NCBI GenBank assembly: GCA_001600455.1
Contig: BCKC01000001.1
Location: 558,001 to 622,000 of the forward strand
Direction of reading: 5' to 3'
DNA: 64,000 nucleotides
Source: Endocalyx cinctus
Taxonomy: Eukaryota > Ascomycota > Sordariomycetes > Amphisphaeriales > Apiosporaceae
The notes beneath the pieces are model-generated. The model saw only the letters and a program-made list of their open reading frames with translations. It was not told the DNA's origin and searched no databases. This document shows positions 23,169 to 34,547 of this stretch, one piece after another; position 1 is the stretch's first letter; each line of letters opens with the position of its first letter. The translations under genes and the position numbers were made by a program.

Positions 23169-25048
23169 ATGGATATGGGCGACGAGAACCCCCCTACCTC
23201 CAACATGGATGAGCAGCAATCTTCACAGCTCGACAACGCTATTCGCGCAATTCGAGAGAAGAAGCCCGCTCCCGAGATCGATTTCACTATTCATGAAATG
23301 GAAGATGGGACACAAGTGAGCACCATGGAACGGGTCTGTAAAGGTATTGTTCATACATTCAAATTTGTACTCCTTTTCTATTTTATCGCCTCTCAGCCTA
23401 CCCCGCCACCAACGTAAACGATGACAATTACCGAGATTACCATACTAAAATTCCGAAATGACGTCTAGATGTCCAAGCGCCTGCTATGTTCACGCCTACC
23501 GATGAACAATTTTTCGAAGATGACACTCATGCTAAACCCAACATTACCTTTTTGAAACAACACTTCTATCGAGAGGGTCGATTAACCGAAGAGCAAGCCT
23601 TATGGATCATCCGGACCGGAACCGAGCTCCTTCGTGCGGAGCCCAATCTCCTAGAAATGGATGCACCCATTACCGTTTGTGGAGATGTTCACGGCCAGTA
23701 TTACGATTTGATGAAGCTGTTCGAAGTCGGCGGTGACCCGGCCGATACACGCTACCTCTTCCTCGGTGATTACGTCGATCGAGGTTACTTCAGTATCGAA
23801 TGCGTTTTGTATTTGTGGTCTCTGAAGATACATTACCCTAATACTCTCTGGCTTCTTCGCGGAAACCACGAATGTCGTCATCTTACTGACTACTTCACCT
23901 TCAAACTCGAATGCAAGCACAAATATTCCGAGACGATATACGACGCCTGTATGGAATCATTCTGTAGCCTTCCGCTTGCTGCTGTTATGAACAAGCAGTT
24001 CCTGTGCATTCATGGAGGCCTCAGTCCTGAACTGCATACGCTAGACGATCTTCGAAATGTGAGTGGCTAAGACATGCGCCTCGGGAGTTTAAAATTTAGA
24101 GGGTGGAAGAAAATGTAGCTAATTTTATGCCAGATCGACCGTTTCCGAGAACCACCAACGCAAGGTCTCATGTGCGACATTCTATGGGCTGACCCTCTCG
24201 AGGACTTTGGCCAGGAGAAGACAAACGAATTTTACCTGCACAACCACGTTCGTGGCTGTTCGTACTTCTTTTCCTATCCCGCTGCTTGCAGTTTCCTAGA
24301 AAAGAACAACCTATTATCCATCATCCGCGCACACGAGGCACAAGATGCCGGATACCGAATGTACCGCAAGACCAGGACAACGGGATTCCCTAGTGTCATG
24401 ACGATATTCTCGGCCCCTAACTATCTCGATGTCTACAATAACAAGGCTGCCGTGTTGAAATACGAAAATAATGTGATGAACATTCGACAGTTCAACTGCA
24501 CCCCGCACCCTTACTGGCTTCCTAATTTCATGGATGTCTTTACTTGGTCTCTACCTTTCGTCGGAGAGAAGATTACGGACATGCTCATCGCCATCCTGCA
24601 CACCTGCTCCGAAGAAGAACTTAAGGAGGATACGACGACAACAGGCAGCCCAGGTCCCCAGTCTCCCCCGCTTTCCGGTCAATTTGCCGACGAGTCTGTG
24701 GAAGCTAGGCGACGAGCCGTTAAAAACAAGATCTTGGCCATCGGTCGACTGTCGCGAGTGTTCCAGGTTCTTCGCGAGGAATCTGAAAAGGTCACGGAGC
24801 TCAAGACGGTTTCTGGCGGAAGACTGCCGGCTGGAACTCTCATGTTAGGAGCCGAAGGAATCAAGAATGCGATCACCTCATTTGAGGATGCTAGAAAGGT
24901 TGACCTGCAGAACGAGAGGCTGCCACCTAGCCACGAGGAAGTAGTGAAGCACCATGAGGAAGAACGTCAGCAGGCTCTAGAGCGGGCTTCTCGGGATGCC
25001 GAAAACGATAAAAAATTGCAAACGTTATCCAGGAGGCTCAGCACGTAG
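23169..25048 (+). CDS. cna1: Calcineurin A, catalytic subunit of the Ca2+/calmodulin-dependent phosphatase
   Basis: Exons 23169-23343, 23469-24058 and 24134-25048 give 559 aa, normal for filamentous fungi. The PPP-family metal motifs GDVHGQ (about 130-135), GDYVDRG (about 158-164) and RGNHE (about 189-193) are intact, as is [11 protein letters not shown]. The calcineurin B-binding helix follows the catalytic domain. A basic amphipathic calmodulin-binding segment [16 protein letters not shown] lies near residues 446-468, and the autoinhibitory element [18 protein letters not shown] near 501-518. The enzyme dephosphorylates Crz1-type transcription factors in response to calcium and controls stress tolerance, cell wall and growth in fungi. 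Both introns keep phase (junctions K/D-V-Q and N/I-D-R). Confidence 0.97.
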
Positions 25049-26237
25049 GTATTAACTCGTTCCATCGCTTTTGATATAGCACAGCGGCTAACAATGTTGA
25101 AGAGATCGTAAGAGATAATCATAGTGCGAGAGCGCCGCACGATAGACGGATGCACCTCAATTGATGTACGAGTGCGAGTAAAACGAAGACGTCACGAAGA
25201 CCTAGGGGTGGTTTCGTAGTTTGGGCGAGGCATACATCCTAAGATCTCTTAACGCTATTGCAATGAGCAATGGTCTGTTGGATCATGCCTACGAGCTACC
25301 TAAGTCAGGAAGTATCACGAGGAGTTGAAACCGGACATGAAAGTGATAGGGATGCAGGGGAAAAATAGGTTTTAGGAGGGAAAATTTCTATCTACAGTCT
25401 TGTGACAGGATCAAAGAAGAACTCGCTTATCGGCGCCACGGTGGTGATTACAGCCGAGCCAAACCCCCTTTACTCCTTTTTCTTTGGCCTCGGTTGGAGT
25501 CTGAATAAGTAACATCGACGATGATATAATGAAATAAAAAGAGAAGGTTGAAAGCCTATCAATATGTTATAATTTTTGATGCATTCTGTCTTAATCCCCT
25601 TCAACAAAGCGAGAGTTGTGAGAGAAGTGGAGTATATATCTGTGTGCTTGCATCTTACAGCGGAGGTGTATAACTGGGTATTTGTATGAGACACCCGGCT
25701 GCGTACTAAACGCAGACGAGGAGTTTACAAATGCCCCATACTTTAGGAAAGTCAATAGACCGAGCTCCCTCCTCGTCGGTGCGGGGTGAAGCGTGGAGCC
25801 CTCGTGGACCGAATCTGGAAGGGAGTTGGAGATACATTTCGGCGTTCAGAAATTCCTTGGCGTGGACAATGATATCGACAAATATATCTAGTTATTGCTT
25901 CCAGACAATAATCGGATCCCTCATTTTCCATGAAATTCCTAATTCCATAAAGCCTTAGCGAGAACGCAGAGTAGGAATTTGTAAGTGGATATGCATGCAC
26001 CCACCTTCGTCTATTACTCCGATATCAAACTTCTCCTATCATGACGTCGTCGTTTTCCCCGTTTGTTTGTTTCTCATTAGGAATTAAGGACAGTAATACT
26101 AATTAATACCGATTTATGACAGAAAACTAGAACTGCGAATGAAAGAGTTTTGTTAAACTTTTTTGTTATCATTATAAAGTTTCATCTCTTGTCTTAGGAA
26201 AAAGAGGGAAAGGAAAGACAAAATAAATTCATTAAAA
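25049..26237. other. Intergenic region downstream of calcineurin
   Basis: About 1.2 kb. Short opposed frames at 25731-26000 overlap each other on the two strands and lack family similarity. The 3' part is the cyclase-family gene promoter. I support no gene here. Confidence 0.5.
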
Positions 26238-27466
26238 ATGGCACCGCCAGCCCCTGGTATTAAAGTAAACGAGAACGGGATCCCGGACTTCGACTCTCTA
26301 CCTCTGAGGAAAGGAGACCCGTTCCGATCCGCATGGGGCTTATACGGCGAAGGAGACCAGCTCGGGACTCTCAACCGGTTGACGGACGAGCGGGTCGCGG
26401 CCGCCGCTAAGGGGGAGATACTGACGGGGAAGAGGTATTTTCAAAAAAATAATATTCTTCTTCTTCTTTTCTTATGGGTGATAACTAATAAAGGAGTCGA
26501 AAAAAAAAGAATCTCTCTAAACTGGCCCCTAAGCGCCCAAGGCACGAAGAGATCCTTCTTCCAACGCGCGCTCTTCCACCAGGAAATCATCCCGAAGGCG
26601 CCGAGGACGGTCAACGACGACGTCTGGACCTTCAACTCGCAGGTCTCGACGCAGTGGGACGGACTCAGGCACTTCGGGTATCAGAAGGAGAAGATGTTTT
26701 ACGGCGGGGTCACGCAGAAGGATATCCACGGCTTGCACGAAGACGCGGGTAATGAGAAAAGTACGGTTTTGGGGATCCAGGCTTGGGCCGAGCAGGGGAT
26801 CGTCGGAAGAGCGGTTTTGGTGGATTATCATAGCTGGCGTCTGGCGCAGAAGGAGGTCAAGCCGTTCGATGCGTTTGCTTGCTCGCCGATCACGCTGGAG
26901 GAGTTGAGGGCTTGTCTAGAGGCTCAGGGCACGGAGGTCAAGTTTGGGGATATACTTATTATTCGCTCAGGTAAGCCCGTCTTTTTTTTCTTCTTCACAT
27001 CAAACATACATCCTTTCTCATGTCATCACGATCTATCACATTCAAATTCTGTTTTGAGGAGACCCTAACATCAAGTCAAAAAAAAAAAAAAAAAACAGGT
27101 TTCATGGCCACCCTAGCAACCAAGAACCCCTCCGATATCTGGGCGCACCAAGACGTCGTGCCGCATCCGTTCGGGGGCGTCCTCCAGGACGAGCGAACGC
27201 TCCGGTGGATCTGGGAGCACTTCTCCGCCGTGGCGGGCGACCAGCCCTCGTTCGAGTGCTGGCCCTCCGACGTCCACTCCGAGGACTGGAGCTTCCACGA
27301 GGTCCTGCTGGCGGGGTGGGGCTGCCCCATCGGCGAGCTCTTCGACCTCGAGAAGCTCGCCGAGGAGTGCAAGCGGCAGAAGCGCTGGAGCTTCTTCCTG
27401 TCTAGCGAACCTTGTAACGTCCCGGGGGGCGTCGCTAGTCCGCCGAACGTTTTGGCCATCTTTTGA
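26238..27466 (+). CDS. Cyclase-family metal-dependent hydrolase (kynurenine formamidase-like fold)
   Basis: Exons 26238-26434, 26510-26970 and 27099-27466 encode 341 aa. Conserved blocks are WGLYGEGDQLGTLNRLT near the N-terminus, ISLNWPLS, the metal-site region STQWDGLRHFGY with Asp and His, a second histidine region around VDYHSW, FGDILIIRSG (end of exon 2), and VHSEDWSFHEVLLAGWGCPIGELFDLE near the C-terminus, all typical of the putative cyclase family (PF04199) in fungi. The relatives include arylformamidase and isatin hydrolase, so the fungal substrate is open. Intron 1 ends in an A8 run and intron 2 in an A18 run just before CAG, unusual acceptor contexts. Exon 3 is strikingly GC-rich compared with exon 1. 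Confidence 0.9.
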
Positions 27467-27853
27467 ATGTAAAGCAGGGGAAATCTTTGTGATAATTTTT
27501 TATTTTAATTTTAATTTCAGCATCGCTAGGGGAAATATATCTATGTGTTTTGTGTATTGAGGTGATATGCTACTTAATAATAAGGGGTAGGGAGTAGATA
27601 TTTTTGATAGGCTGGCTGGTTGGTAGGTACATAGAAGCGCATGGGGCAGGGGGGAATCCCCTGTAAATAGCACCGAGGGGCATAAGCCCCACATGATAAA
27701 TACCGTAGTCTAACAGTAATCCATCCCACCTCGGTGGTGTGCATCTATTGTTTACTTGCAGAGCTGTTATATCTGGATTTCTGTGCAGTACACACAAGAA
27801 CCAATTTACACATAAACACCATAAAACTACTCGCCGTTTTATACAAAGCAAAG
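27467..27853. other. Short intergenic region
   Basis: About 390 bp between the cyclase-family gene and the small acidic protein gene, both plus strand. Nothing further is seen in it. Confidence 0.5.
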
Positions 27854-28265
27854 ATGGTGAGTTATCATATTTTATAGCTAGCCTCTCCAAAAAGTTAAAA
27901 TAATTTATCCTTCTAACATTGCTTCTTTCTCTCGTCCCCAGAATAAAGACGGTTGTTACACATACATCCACATGCAGCGATCCCGGGACGCGGATCTCTT
28001 TGAAGATTTCTGCAACGACAAGCTTCCCGACGACGAGATCTACGTGCCGCCCCACCACCAGCCCATCAACCCGGAGGACGAGGACGACGTGGTCCCCGAC
28101 CAGCACGCCGCCTTCGGTATCCAAAAAGCTACCCAGAGAGGTCGCGATCCGGCCTGGAAAGACTTAGGGCTCTCGGAACTCATGAGTAAAGGACCGCCTA
28201 CTGAGACGAGCGGAGGGACTGCTGCAAAGGGAGCGGTGGGAGGCTATAAGGGACTGCCGCGGTGA
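27854..28265 (+). CDS. Small acidic conserved-type hypothetical protein with ATG-only first exon
   Basis: The first exon is only the ATG (27854-27856), followed at once by GTGAGT. The intron 27857-27941 has a CTAAC branch site and ends CCCCAG. Exon 2, 27942-28265, gives a total of 108 aa. The protein is soluble and acidic in the middle (NPEDEDDVVPD), with PDDEIYVPPHHQP and a Gly-rich C-terminus ending YKGLPR. I do not recognise a family. Strong codon bias toward C/G third positions in exon 2 supports coding. An alternative start is the internal ATG at 27972, which would shorten it by ten residues. Confidence 0.65.
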
Positions 28266-28805
28266 TTGAACTTTTTAATGGGAAAAATATTAAAACATGG
28301 AGTCTTGGGTCTTGGCTGCTGGAGTATCTTTTTATCATAGGTCTTGATACAGCGCTGCTTCTCCCAGCGAGAAGCATCATAATGACAATAATAATAATGG
28401 GTTATGGCATGACATTATGACGTTATAGGATTCCCGGGCATCGGTTTCGGCGTCCGGAGCTTTCCTTCTTTTTTTTCACTTGGGAACGAAGATATATAGG
28501 ATATTTAAGAAGAAAAGAAGTATCGAGATATCATCATCTTTCTATTTGGGCCCAAAATAGTCAAATAAATCCGTACATATAGGACCCCCCTTCTTGTTCC
28601 CCTTTAGATGAAGATGATTTGACGCCTTATGATAATCGTGAACATAATTCCCCTTCAAATAGAAGGATGTAATCAAAAACCTATGACCACCCACCTCGGA
28701 CTCCTGAATAGAACGCCTCGCAATGCTGTAAACCCATCTCCTTCCTCCCCTTCTCTTTTAATTTCTCTATTTTTTTTTCCTGTCTTCGTTTTCGCAATCT
28801 CCCCA
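28266..28805. other. Convergent intergenic region
   Basis: About 540 bp between the 3' ends of the small acidic protein gene (plus) and TRS31 (minus). It is AT-rich and is likely to hold both 3' UTRs. No gene is seen. Confidence 0.55.
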
Positions 28806-29584
28806 TCAGCCCTTACCCAAGAAGGCCTCCCTCTCCATGACCTCAGGCTGGAACTTGACGAGGAAGACGGTCCTCCCGGGCCACATCTCGCCCTCGTCCT
28901 GCTTCCCGACGGAGTGGGCGGTGACCCTAGCGGGAAAAGCGGAGCCGTCGCAGACGCCCTCTATGATGCCGGCGACGTAGGCGGCGCAGTTGAGCTGGCT
29001 CATGTCCCGCGGCACGCTCACGTAGCGGTTCACCAGGGGCTCGTTGTCGATGATCATGTACTCGTCCGGCTTGGTCGGGTCCGACGACTTCTCCAGCCCG
29101 TCCGCCGTCTGCCCGAACAGGTGCTGCCACACGTTGATCTTGATGAAGTGCAGCAGCGTGATGATGTTCAGCGGTCGCGTCTGCGTCCGCGCCGGCTCGC
29201 GGTAGAGGAGGAGGTCGAGGAGCTTTACGCCGATGGGGTGGCCTTGCACGTTGAGCCTGTGAATTTCATAGCAATACGTTAGATCGTTTTTTTTTTTTTT
29301 TTTTTTTTTTTTTAGTGTTTCCTGCCAATCGCGAAGGAGAGAAGAGAAGGGTAAGGAAGGAAAAAGGTAGAAACTTACCGCTTCTCTAAATCTTGTATAC
29401 TCTCAATCTTCTTGGACGCATATCCCACCATCTCAGAAAAAAGGTAGGCGAAGCTCGCGCCGCTGAGCTCGGCCGTTTTCGTTCGGTTCAAGGGCCTGTG
29501 ATAGATGGTCTTGCCGCTCGAAGGGTATCGTAATCCAGGTTGGTCTTTACCGCCGCCACCCTTGACGGGTTGGAGGTTCGACAT
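28806..29584 (-). CDS. trs31: TRAPP complex subunit Trs31 (TRAPPC5)
   Basis: Two exons, 29379-29584 and 28806-29256, encode 218 aa. The family blocks are IYHRPLNRTKTAELSGASFAYLF-type N-terminus, LEKRLNVQGHPIGVKLLDLL, TLLHFIKINVWQHLFG, DEYMIIDNEPLVNRYVSVP, LNCAAYVAGIIEGVCDGS, FPARVTAHSV and RTVFLVKF, all diagnostic of the Trs31/Bet3 superfamily. TRAPP is the tethering complex and Rab (Ypt1) exchange factor for ER-to-Golgi and later traffic. The protein is somewhat shorter than yeast Trs31, as in other filamentous fungi. The intron 29257-29378 carries a 27-nt homopolymer (T on the plus strand, A in the transcript). The junction K-R/L-N is in phase. Confidence 0.95.
29287..29313. repeat. T27 homopolymer inside the TRS31 intron
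   Basis: A 27-nt T run on the plus strand lies near the 3' splice site of the minus-strand intron, so the pre-mRNA has an A27 tract about 30 nt upstream of the acceptor. Confidence 0.85.
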
Positions 29585-30255
29585 GGTTATTTAATTCGCA
29601 CAGGGGAAGGAGATATAGGAGAAAATCTGCTTCGAATTCGAGTCTGGACTTCGGTTGCGGTGTGGGTTGGCGTTTTTGAGTCTGTGTGGTTGTAAATGTA
29701 AATATATTGAAGCTGTTCAAGTAGATTAAGTTTTTGGTTATGGGGGAATGTCAGGTCAGTTTAGCGCTTAAGTTAGCTACGAAAGTGTGGATGTGGGGTC
29801 GAAACATTCAGTCTCAAAAATCACTGTCTATTAGAACCTTGTAAGGATATATTTCTAACTCTTAAATATCGGCATTGATTGCTTACACAAATAATAATAA
29901 TAATAATAATTGATTGTAGGATTCATTGTCTGTTTCATGCAATTGCGGACTTTCACCGAAACCTTAAGTACTTAAAGTACTCTTCAACACTTGGATGAGT
30001 TGTTGACCTTAGATTACGTATCTGATTGACCAATCCCACACTTTCCTTTGCCCATGTCTAGATTATTTTTTTCTTATGACTTTCTAATACAGCGCCTGTA
30101 AATCAAATGAAATATGAACAACTGAGACCACCGATTTCATACTGGTATCCATATCTATACTTGAGCCCCATGATTAATATCTCATTCTATGCCTCGACGC
30201 TCTCGGTCCTCGCTTCGGCCGTAGCATCCTCTTTCGAAGTTTCTGTCTGTGTTGA
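29585..30255. other. Intergenic region with AAT trinucleotide repeat
   Basis: About 670 bp containing the TRS31 promoter and the PDR16 3' flank. A run of about seven AAT units lies at 29890-29910 and a CTTAAGTACTTAAAGTACTC palindromic stretch at about 29963-29983. No gene is seen. Confidence 0.6.
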
Positions 30256-31254
30256 TTATACGCCAGATTGGGCGTGGCCCTTTAGGTAGTCCTCAGTCTC
30301 GCCGATCTGCTTGCCTCCAGCCTCCCATCTCTGCTTCTGCTCGGAACGTCTCTCGGTGCATAGCTTCTCCAACGCTGGCCAGTAAATAGAATGGTCGTAT
30401 TCAAACTGGAGCTCACCACCGGGAAATTCCGTCCAGAGTTGTTCCTTGGGAACATATTGCGTCATATCCTCGTTGAATTTCAACTTCTCTCTTGTCAATG
30501 GGTCGATGAACGGAGTGATGAGCTTGAAGAAACCCCAGACGACCCACGGAACTAAAATTCCAATTGGTTAGCAGGCTAGAAGCTATAATGAAAAAGGTTA
30601 TGAAATTAACGGACCATTGATGATAAGTGCGCGACCTAATCTCTCCGGATAATAAGTCTGCAGAATGTGTAGAACCTCGCGACCTTGACCTATACCGGGT
30701 GCCGTGTTGGTGCGATTCTTATTTGTTTTGAAGTTGATAAGGAGACTCAGGGTCTCCTGCTGAGCCGGCATAAGTTCGAGCGTACGCTCAAGCATAAACA
30801 CCAGATGTTGAACCTGTCGTGGCGAAACATCCGTGTTCTGACGAGCCGGGTTTAGGTAGAGACAGCAACGAGAATGTTTGTCATATCCAACTAGCATCTG
30901 CTTTCCTGTCTCGTTCTCGGGGCTGATATGCTCAAAGGTAAGCCCGTCGACCCCGTACTCTCTCCTCCAGGTCAGAGTCTCGAGAAGACGCTTCTCAGAT
31001 TCCTTCTCGTGCCACTTTGTTGCTCTTAGGAATCTTAGCAGACACTCTCTCGTAAGCCACATTTTCTCGTTGTCCGTCAAAGGACCACCCTTGCCCTTGG
31101 TTGATGGTACCTCTGTCCAGCTCTTCGCTTGCTCCAAAAGCCAGTCATATTTAGTCTGCTGGTCAGAAGTAAGAGCTGGGTGCTCAAGCGGGTTACTCTC
31201 CACCGTCGGGGCAGGGAGAGGGACTTGAACTGGACCAGAGCCGGATTTCTCCAT
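30256..31254 (-). CDS. pdr16: Phosphatidylinositol transfer protein of the Sec14 family, Pdr16-like
   Basis: Exons 30615-31254 and 30256-30551 encode 311 aa. The N-terminal CRAL-TRIO-N helix region includes MWLTRECLLRFLRATKWHEKES. The lipid-binding domain has YLNPARQNTDVSPRQVQHLV, FMLERTLELMP, VLHILQTYYPERLGRALIIN and, across the intron, VPWVVWGFFKLITPFIDPLT. These blocks match yeast Pdr16/Sfh3 almost one for one, rather than Sec14 itself. Pdr16-type proteins bind phosphatidylinositol and affect sterol traffic and azole tolerance. The intron (30552-30614) starts with the weak donor GTCCGT. The gene is divergent from POL12, 704 bp away. Confidence 0.93.
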
Positions 31255-31958
31255 GATGGCTAGAGTTGAAGGTTATCGTTTGATACGAAAACAATGGGCC
31301 GATTAACCGATTCAAAATTTGACACAGAGAAGGCAGACGGAGGCTAGAGGGTTGAAGTGAAACGAGATATTACACGCGAGAACAAAGTAGAGAGTGTGAA
31401 TGAGAAAGAAGAGGCACGAGAAAAGGAAATATCGAGCTGACAGGAGCAGTTGAGGTCAACTTATGAAAACAAGTTCCTTCTTTTTTAGTGTTGCGATAGT
31501 ACGTACGGAATTCAGGGGTGTTCCTGAAAACCGACTGTACATATAGAAATGTCACCTAAAGATCCTTGCTAGAGGTTCCTGGTTCTTTTTATAAACGCAC
31601 TGATTTGTCTTGGCTACAAGGGAGCTGACCGCTGAGTTACAGGGGCAAATCTAATCTTAGGGATAATAATCAAATAATTAAAGGCTATAACTTAAAACAG
31701 TATATCGATTAATCCACAACGCTATGTGAAATGAAGAGCTGATAAGCGCATAACCACTTAACACGCTCAACGCGGTTTTACACAGCCCCTCGTCGCGTCT
31801 AAAATGTTTAATACTGAGTAAATACTTCTTAATATACCGGTGGATCTAAAATAAAACGGATAGCTGCGATTAAAATAGGAATCAATATTTTGGAATTAAA
31901 CAGAATTCCCATCAGCAGAAATCATATACGAAAAGAATCATAAAGTCAAAACTACCAA
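31255..31958. promoter_or_regulatory. Bidirectional promoter region PDR16/POL12
   Basis: About 700 bp between two divergent start codons, AT-rich. I recognise no specific binding site with confidence; the regulatory role is inferred from position. Confidence 0.5.
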
Positions 31959-34182
31959 ATGGCCGAATCAGATATTCCAGAGTTGAACAGGCTGTTCGGC
32001 GTGGGGGATAAGGAGCTCGACTCAGAAGTTACTGCCGAGTTACAGTCTATCATGAGGATGCACTCATTAGGCCCTCAAGACCTATTCTTTAAATGGGAAT
32101 CTTATTGCATGAAAATGGATCAAGCTGAAATGAAGGTATCAGTACCTAATCTACGAGCGCTCAAGCAAGATATCCAAGATGCCTTGGAACGCAGCAACCG
32201 AACACACCATGTGCAGATCAAATCAGAAAAGCGTTCTGGCGCAACACCGCGAACGGTTTCGAAGAACAATGGAGGTGATATCTTTAGCGGCATGTAAGCA
32301 TCATCAATTTAATCTAACGAAAATAAGAAAAGGACAAGAGAAGAGATACTGACTATCACTCAGGTTAGATGGATTGGCTCCAAGTACACCTGGGACCGGG
32401 AAGTTGAACAAGGGTGCCACAAATAGAAGACAACAACTAGAGACACCCTCAGTATCGAGAGTGAAGGCAAATGTTCCAAGCAGCTCCCCTGATTATAAGA
32501 GTCCACGGGGAATTGAAAGTCAACTAAAGGATTTGAACGCAATACCGTGAGTTAAATTTTCCAATGCTTGCTCTGAAGTCATTCTCATCCAGATTTCACA
32601 GAGCAGCCTCTTTTCATGACCGAAAGAATGCGGGAGAAATCATTGAAGTGCTCAACGAGCATCTCAAACCTGTCGAGTCTCCCCTCGCACCGTATGGGGA
32701 GTCGCGCATAAAATTAACAGCTGCTTCGGATCAGAAGAAGCTCAATTATAAGACCCTAGCTATGAAGTCGTCAGAGGCATCCGAAATTCTTGATGACCGG
32801 ATAGACGAGTTCCTCATGCTTATAAAAGACCACCATAAACTAGACGAAAATGAGTTTGGTAGTGCGGCGAACCAGAGTACAACCGAGATTGTAGCCGTCG
32901 GACGCATTGCCTCGGATTCACCTGAGGGCAAGCTAAATGCCGCCTCTCTCGTACTAGAGACGTCGCGGAGAACAGGAGGTGGCAGGAGGGTTCCTCTAAA
33001 CCTGCAGAAACTAGGCGGCCGCTACCAATTCTTCCCAGGACAGATTGTAGCCTTCAAGGGTATCAACTCATCGGGAACCGAATTCATCGTTCACGAAATG
33101 CTTACCATGCCTTTACTGCCAAACGCGGCATCGGCGCCAACGGCTATCGAGGCGCATCGCGAAAAACTGCGAGGTGACCCTGACGCCATGATAGATTCGG
33201 ATGATGAGCCGGCCCCTCTGGATATCCTGTTTGCGTCCGGTCCCTACACGGCCGACGACAATCTCGACTTTGAACCCCTTCACGCACTCTGCGATCGTGC
33301 GGCCGACACTTACGCGGACGTTGTCGTGCTTACCGGGCCCTTCATCGACGTCGACCACCCGCTCATCGCGACCGGCGATTTCGACTTACCCGAAGAAGCG
33401 ACGGTGGATCTAGACACGGCGAACATGTCCACCGTCTTCAAATACATGATCTCGCCCGCGCTGAACCGGCTGGCCATGGCGAACCCGCACGTGACGATCC
33501 TGCTGATCCCCTCGGTGCGGGATATCATCGCGAAACACGTCTCCTGGCCGCAGGAGCCCTTTCCCCGACGGGAGCTCGGCCTGCCAAAAGTTCAAGCCAA
33601 GGTTATAGGCAACCCCATGACGCTATCTATCAACGAAGCCGTCGTGGGCCTCTCGTCCCAGGATGTCCTATGGGACCTGCGAACCGAAGAGCTCGTCGGC
33701 CCCAAGCCCGCGGACGCGAACTTGCTTTCTCGCCTTGCCCGCTACGTCATCGAACAGCGCCACTACTTCCCCGTCTTCCCGCCCACGGACCGCACCAAGC
33801 TGCCCAAAGTGGGCACCGAGGATGGGAGACCCGTCGGCGCCGCCCTTGATACGAGTTATCTCAAGCTGGGCGAGATGGTTAACGTTCGTCCCGATATCGT
33901 AATTGTGCCTAGCGCACTGCCACCTTTTGCGAGGGTAAGTCTACATGATTTCTGGCTTCACTTTTCCCTCCCAGATTCCCTTATAACTAACTCAATATTT
34001 TTCAGGTCGTGGAAAGCGTTCTGGTAATCAACCCGGGCTACCTCTCAAAGCGACGCGGCCCTGGCACTTACGCCCGCATGAGTTTATACCCGCCGAAGCT
34101 GACCGAGGAGGAAATGATTCAAGGTAGTATGGTTGGACACAAGGTATTTGAGAGAGCGAGGGTTGAGATTACGAGGGTATAG
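31959..34182 (+). CDS. pol12: DNA polymerase alpha-primase subunit B
   Basis: Four exons, 31959-32293, 32364-32546, 32593-33934 and 34006-34182, encode 678 aa. The N-terminal part is the small helical domain that binds partner proteins (about residues 1-80), then a linker rich in Ser/Pro (TPSVSRV, SSSPDYKSP) that could be a kinase target. The OB fold carries GRYQFFPGQIVAFKGINSSG. The inactive phosphoesterase domain has PLDILFASGPYT, VVVLTGPFID, VTILLIPSVRD, RHYFPVFPP and VINPGYLSKRRGPGTYARM. Pol12 tethers the catalytic subunit in the primosome at replication start. The second intron is only 46 bp, close to the lower limit for fungi. Exons remain in phase throughout. Confidence 0.96.
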
Positions 34183-34547
34183 TGAGTGTATATTATGTAA
34201 ATAATAACATGCGCTAAGAAGAGAAAATACATATTGTTGTGATGAAAATGAAAATTAAATGGAATAAGAAACGCCTCAGTGAGATCAAGAAATCAAGTTT
34301 CATGACATCTGAAAATTATGATTTAATTTTTGGAAATATTAAAAACAATTCCAAAATAATACCAGTTGGTGCAATCGTTCCTCTATAAGCAATGTGCATA
34401 AGTATATTATGACCGTGAGCATATATATCTCAGATCACGTCAATCCCCCTATACGATAGGCCTATATTGTAGAAATAGTATTTCTCCCATTATTACACAG
34501 TGATCATATATACACAAGTATTCGCTCATCTCGACGAGACGAAGTAG
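34183..34547. other. Convergent intergenic region POL12/MFAP1
   Basis: About 365 bp, strongly AT-rich, between two converging 3' ends. It presumably holds both 3' UTRs and poly(A) sites. Confidence 0.55.
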
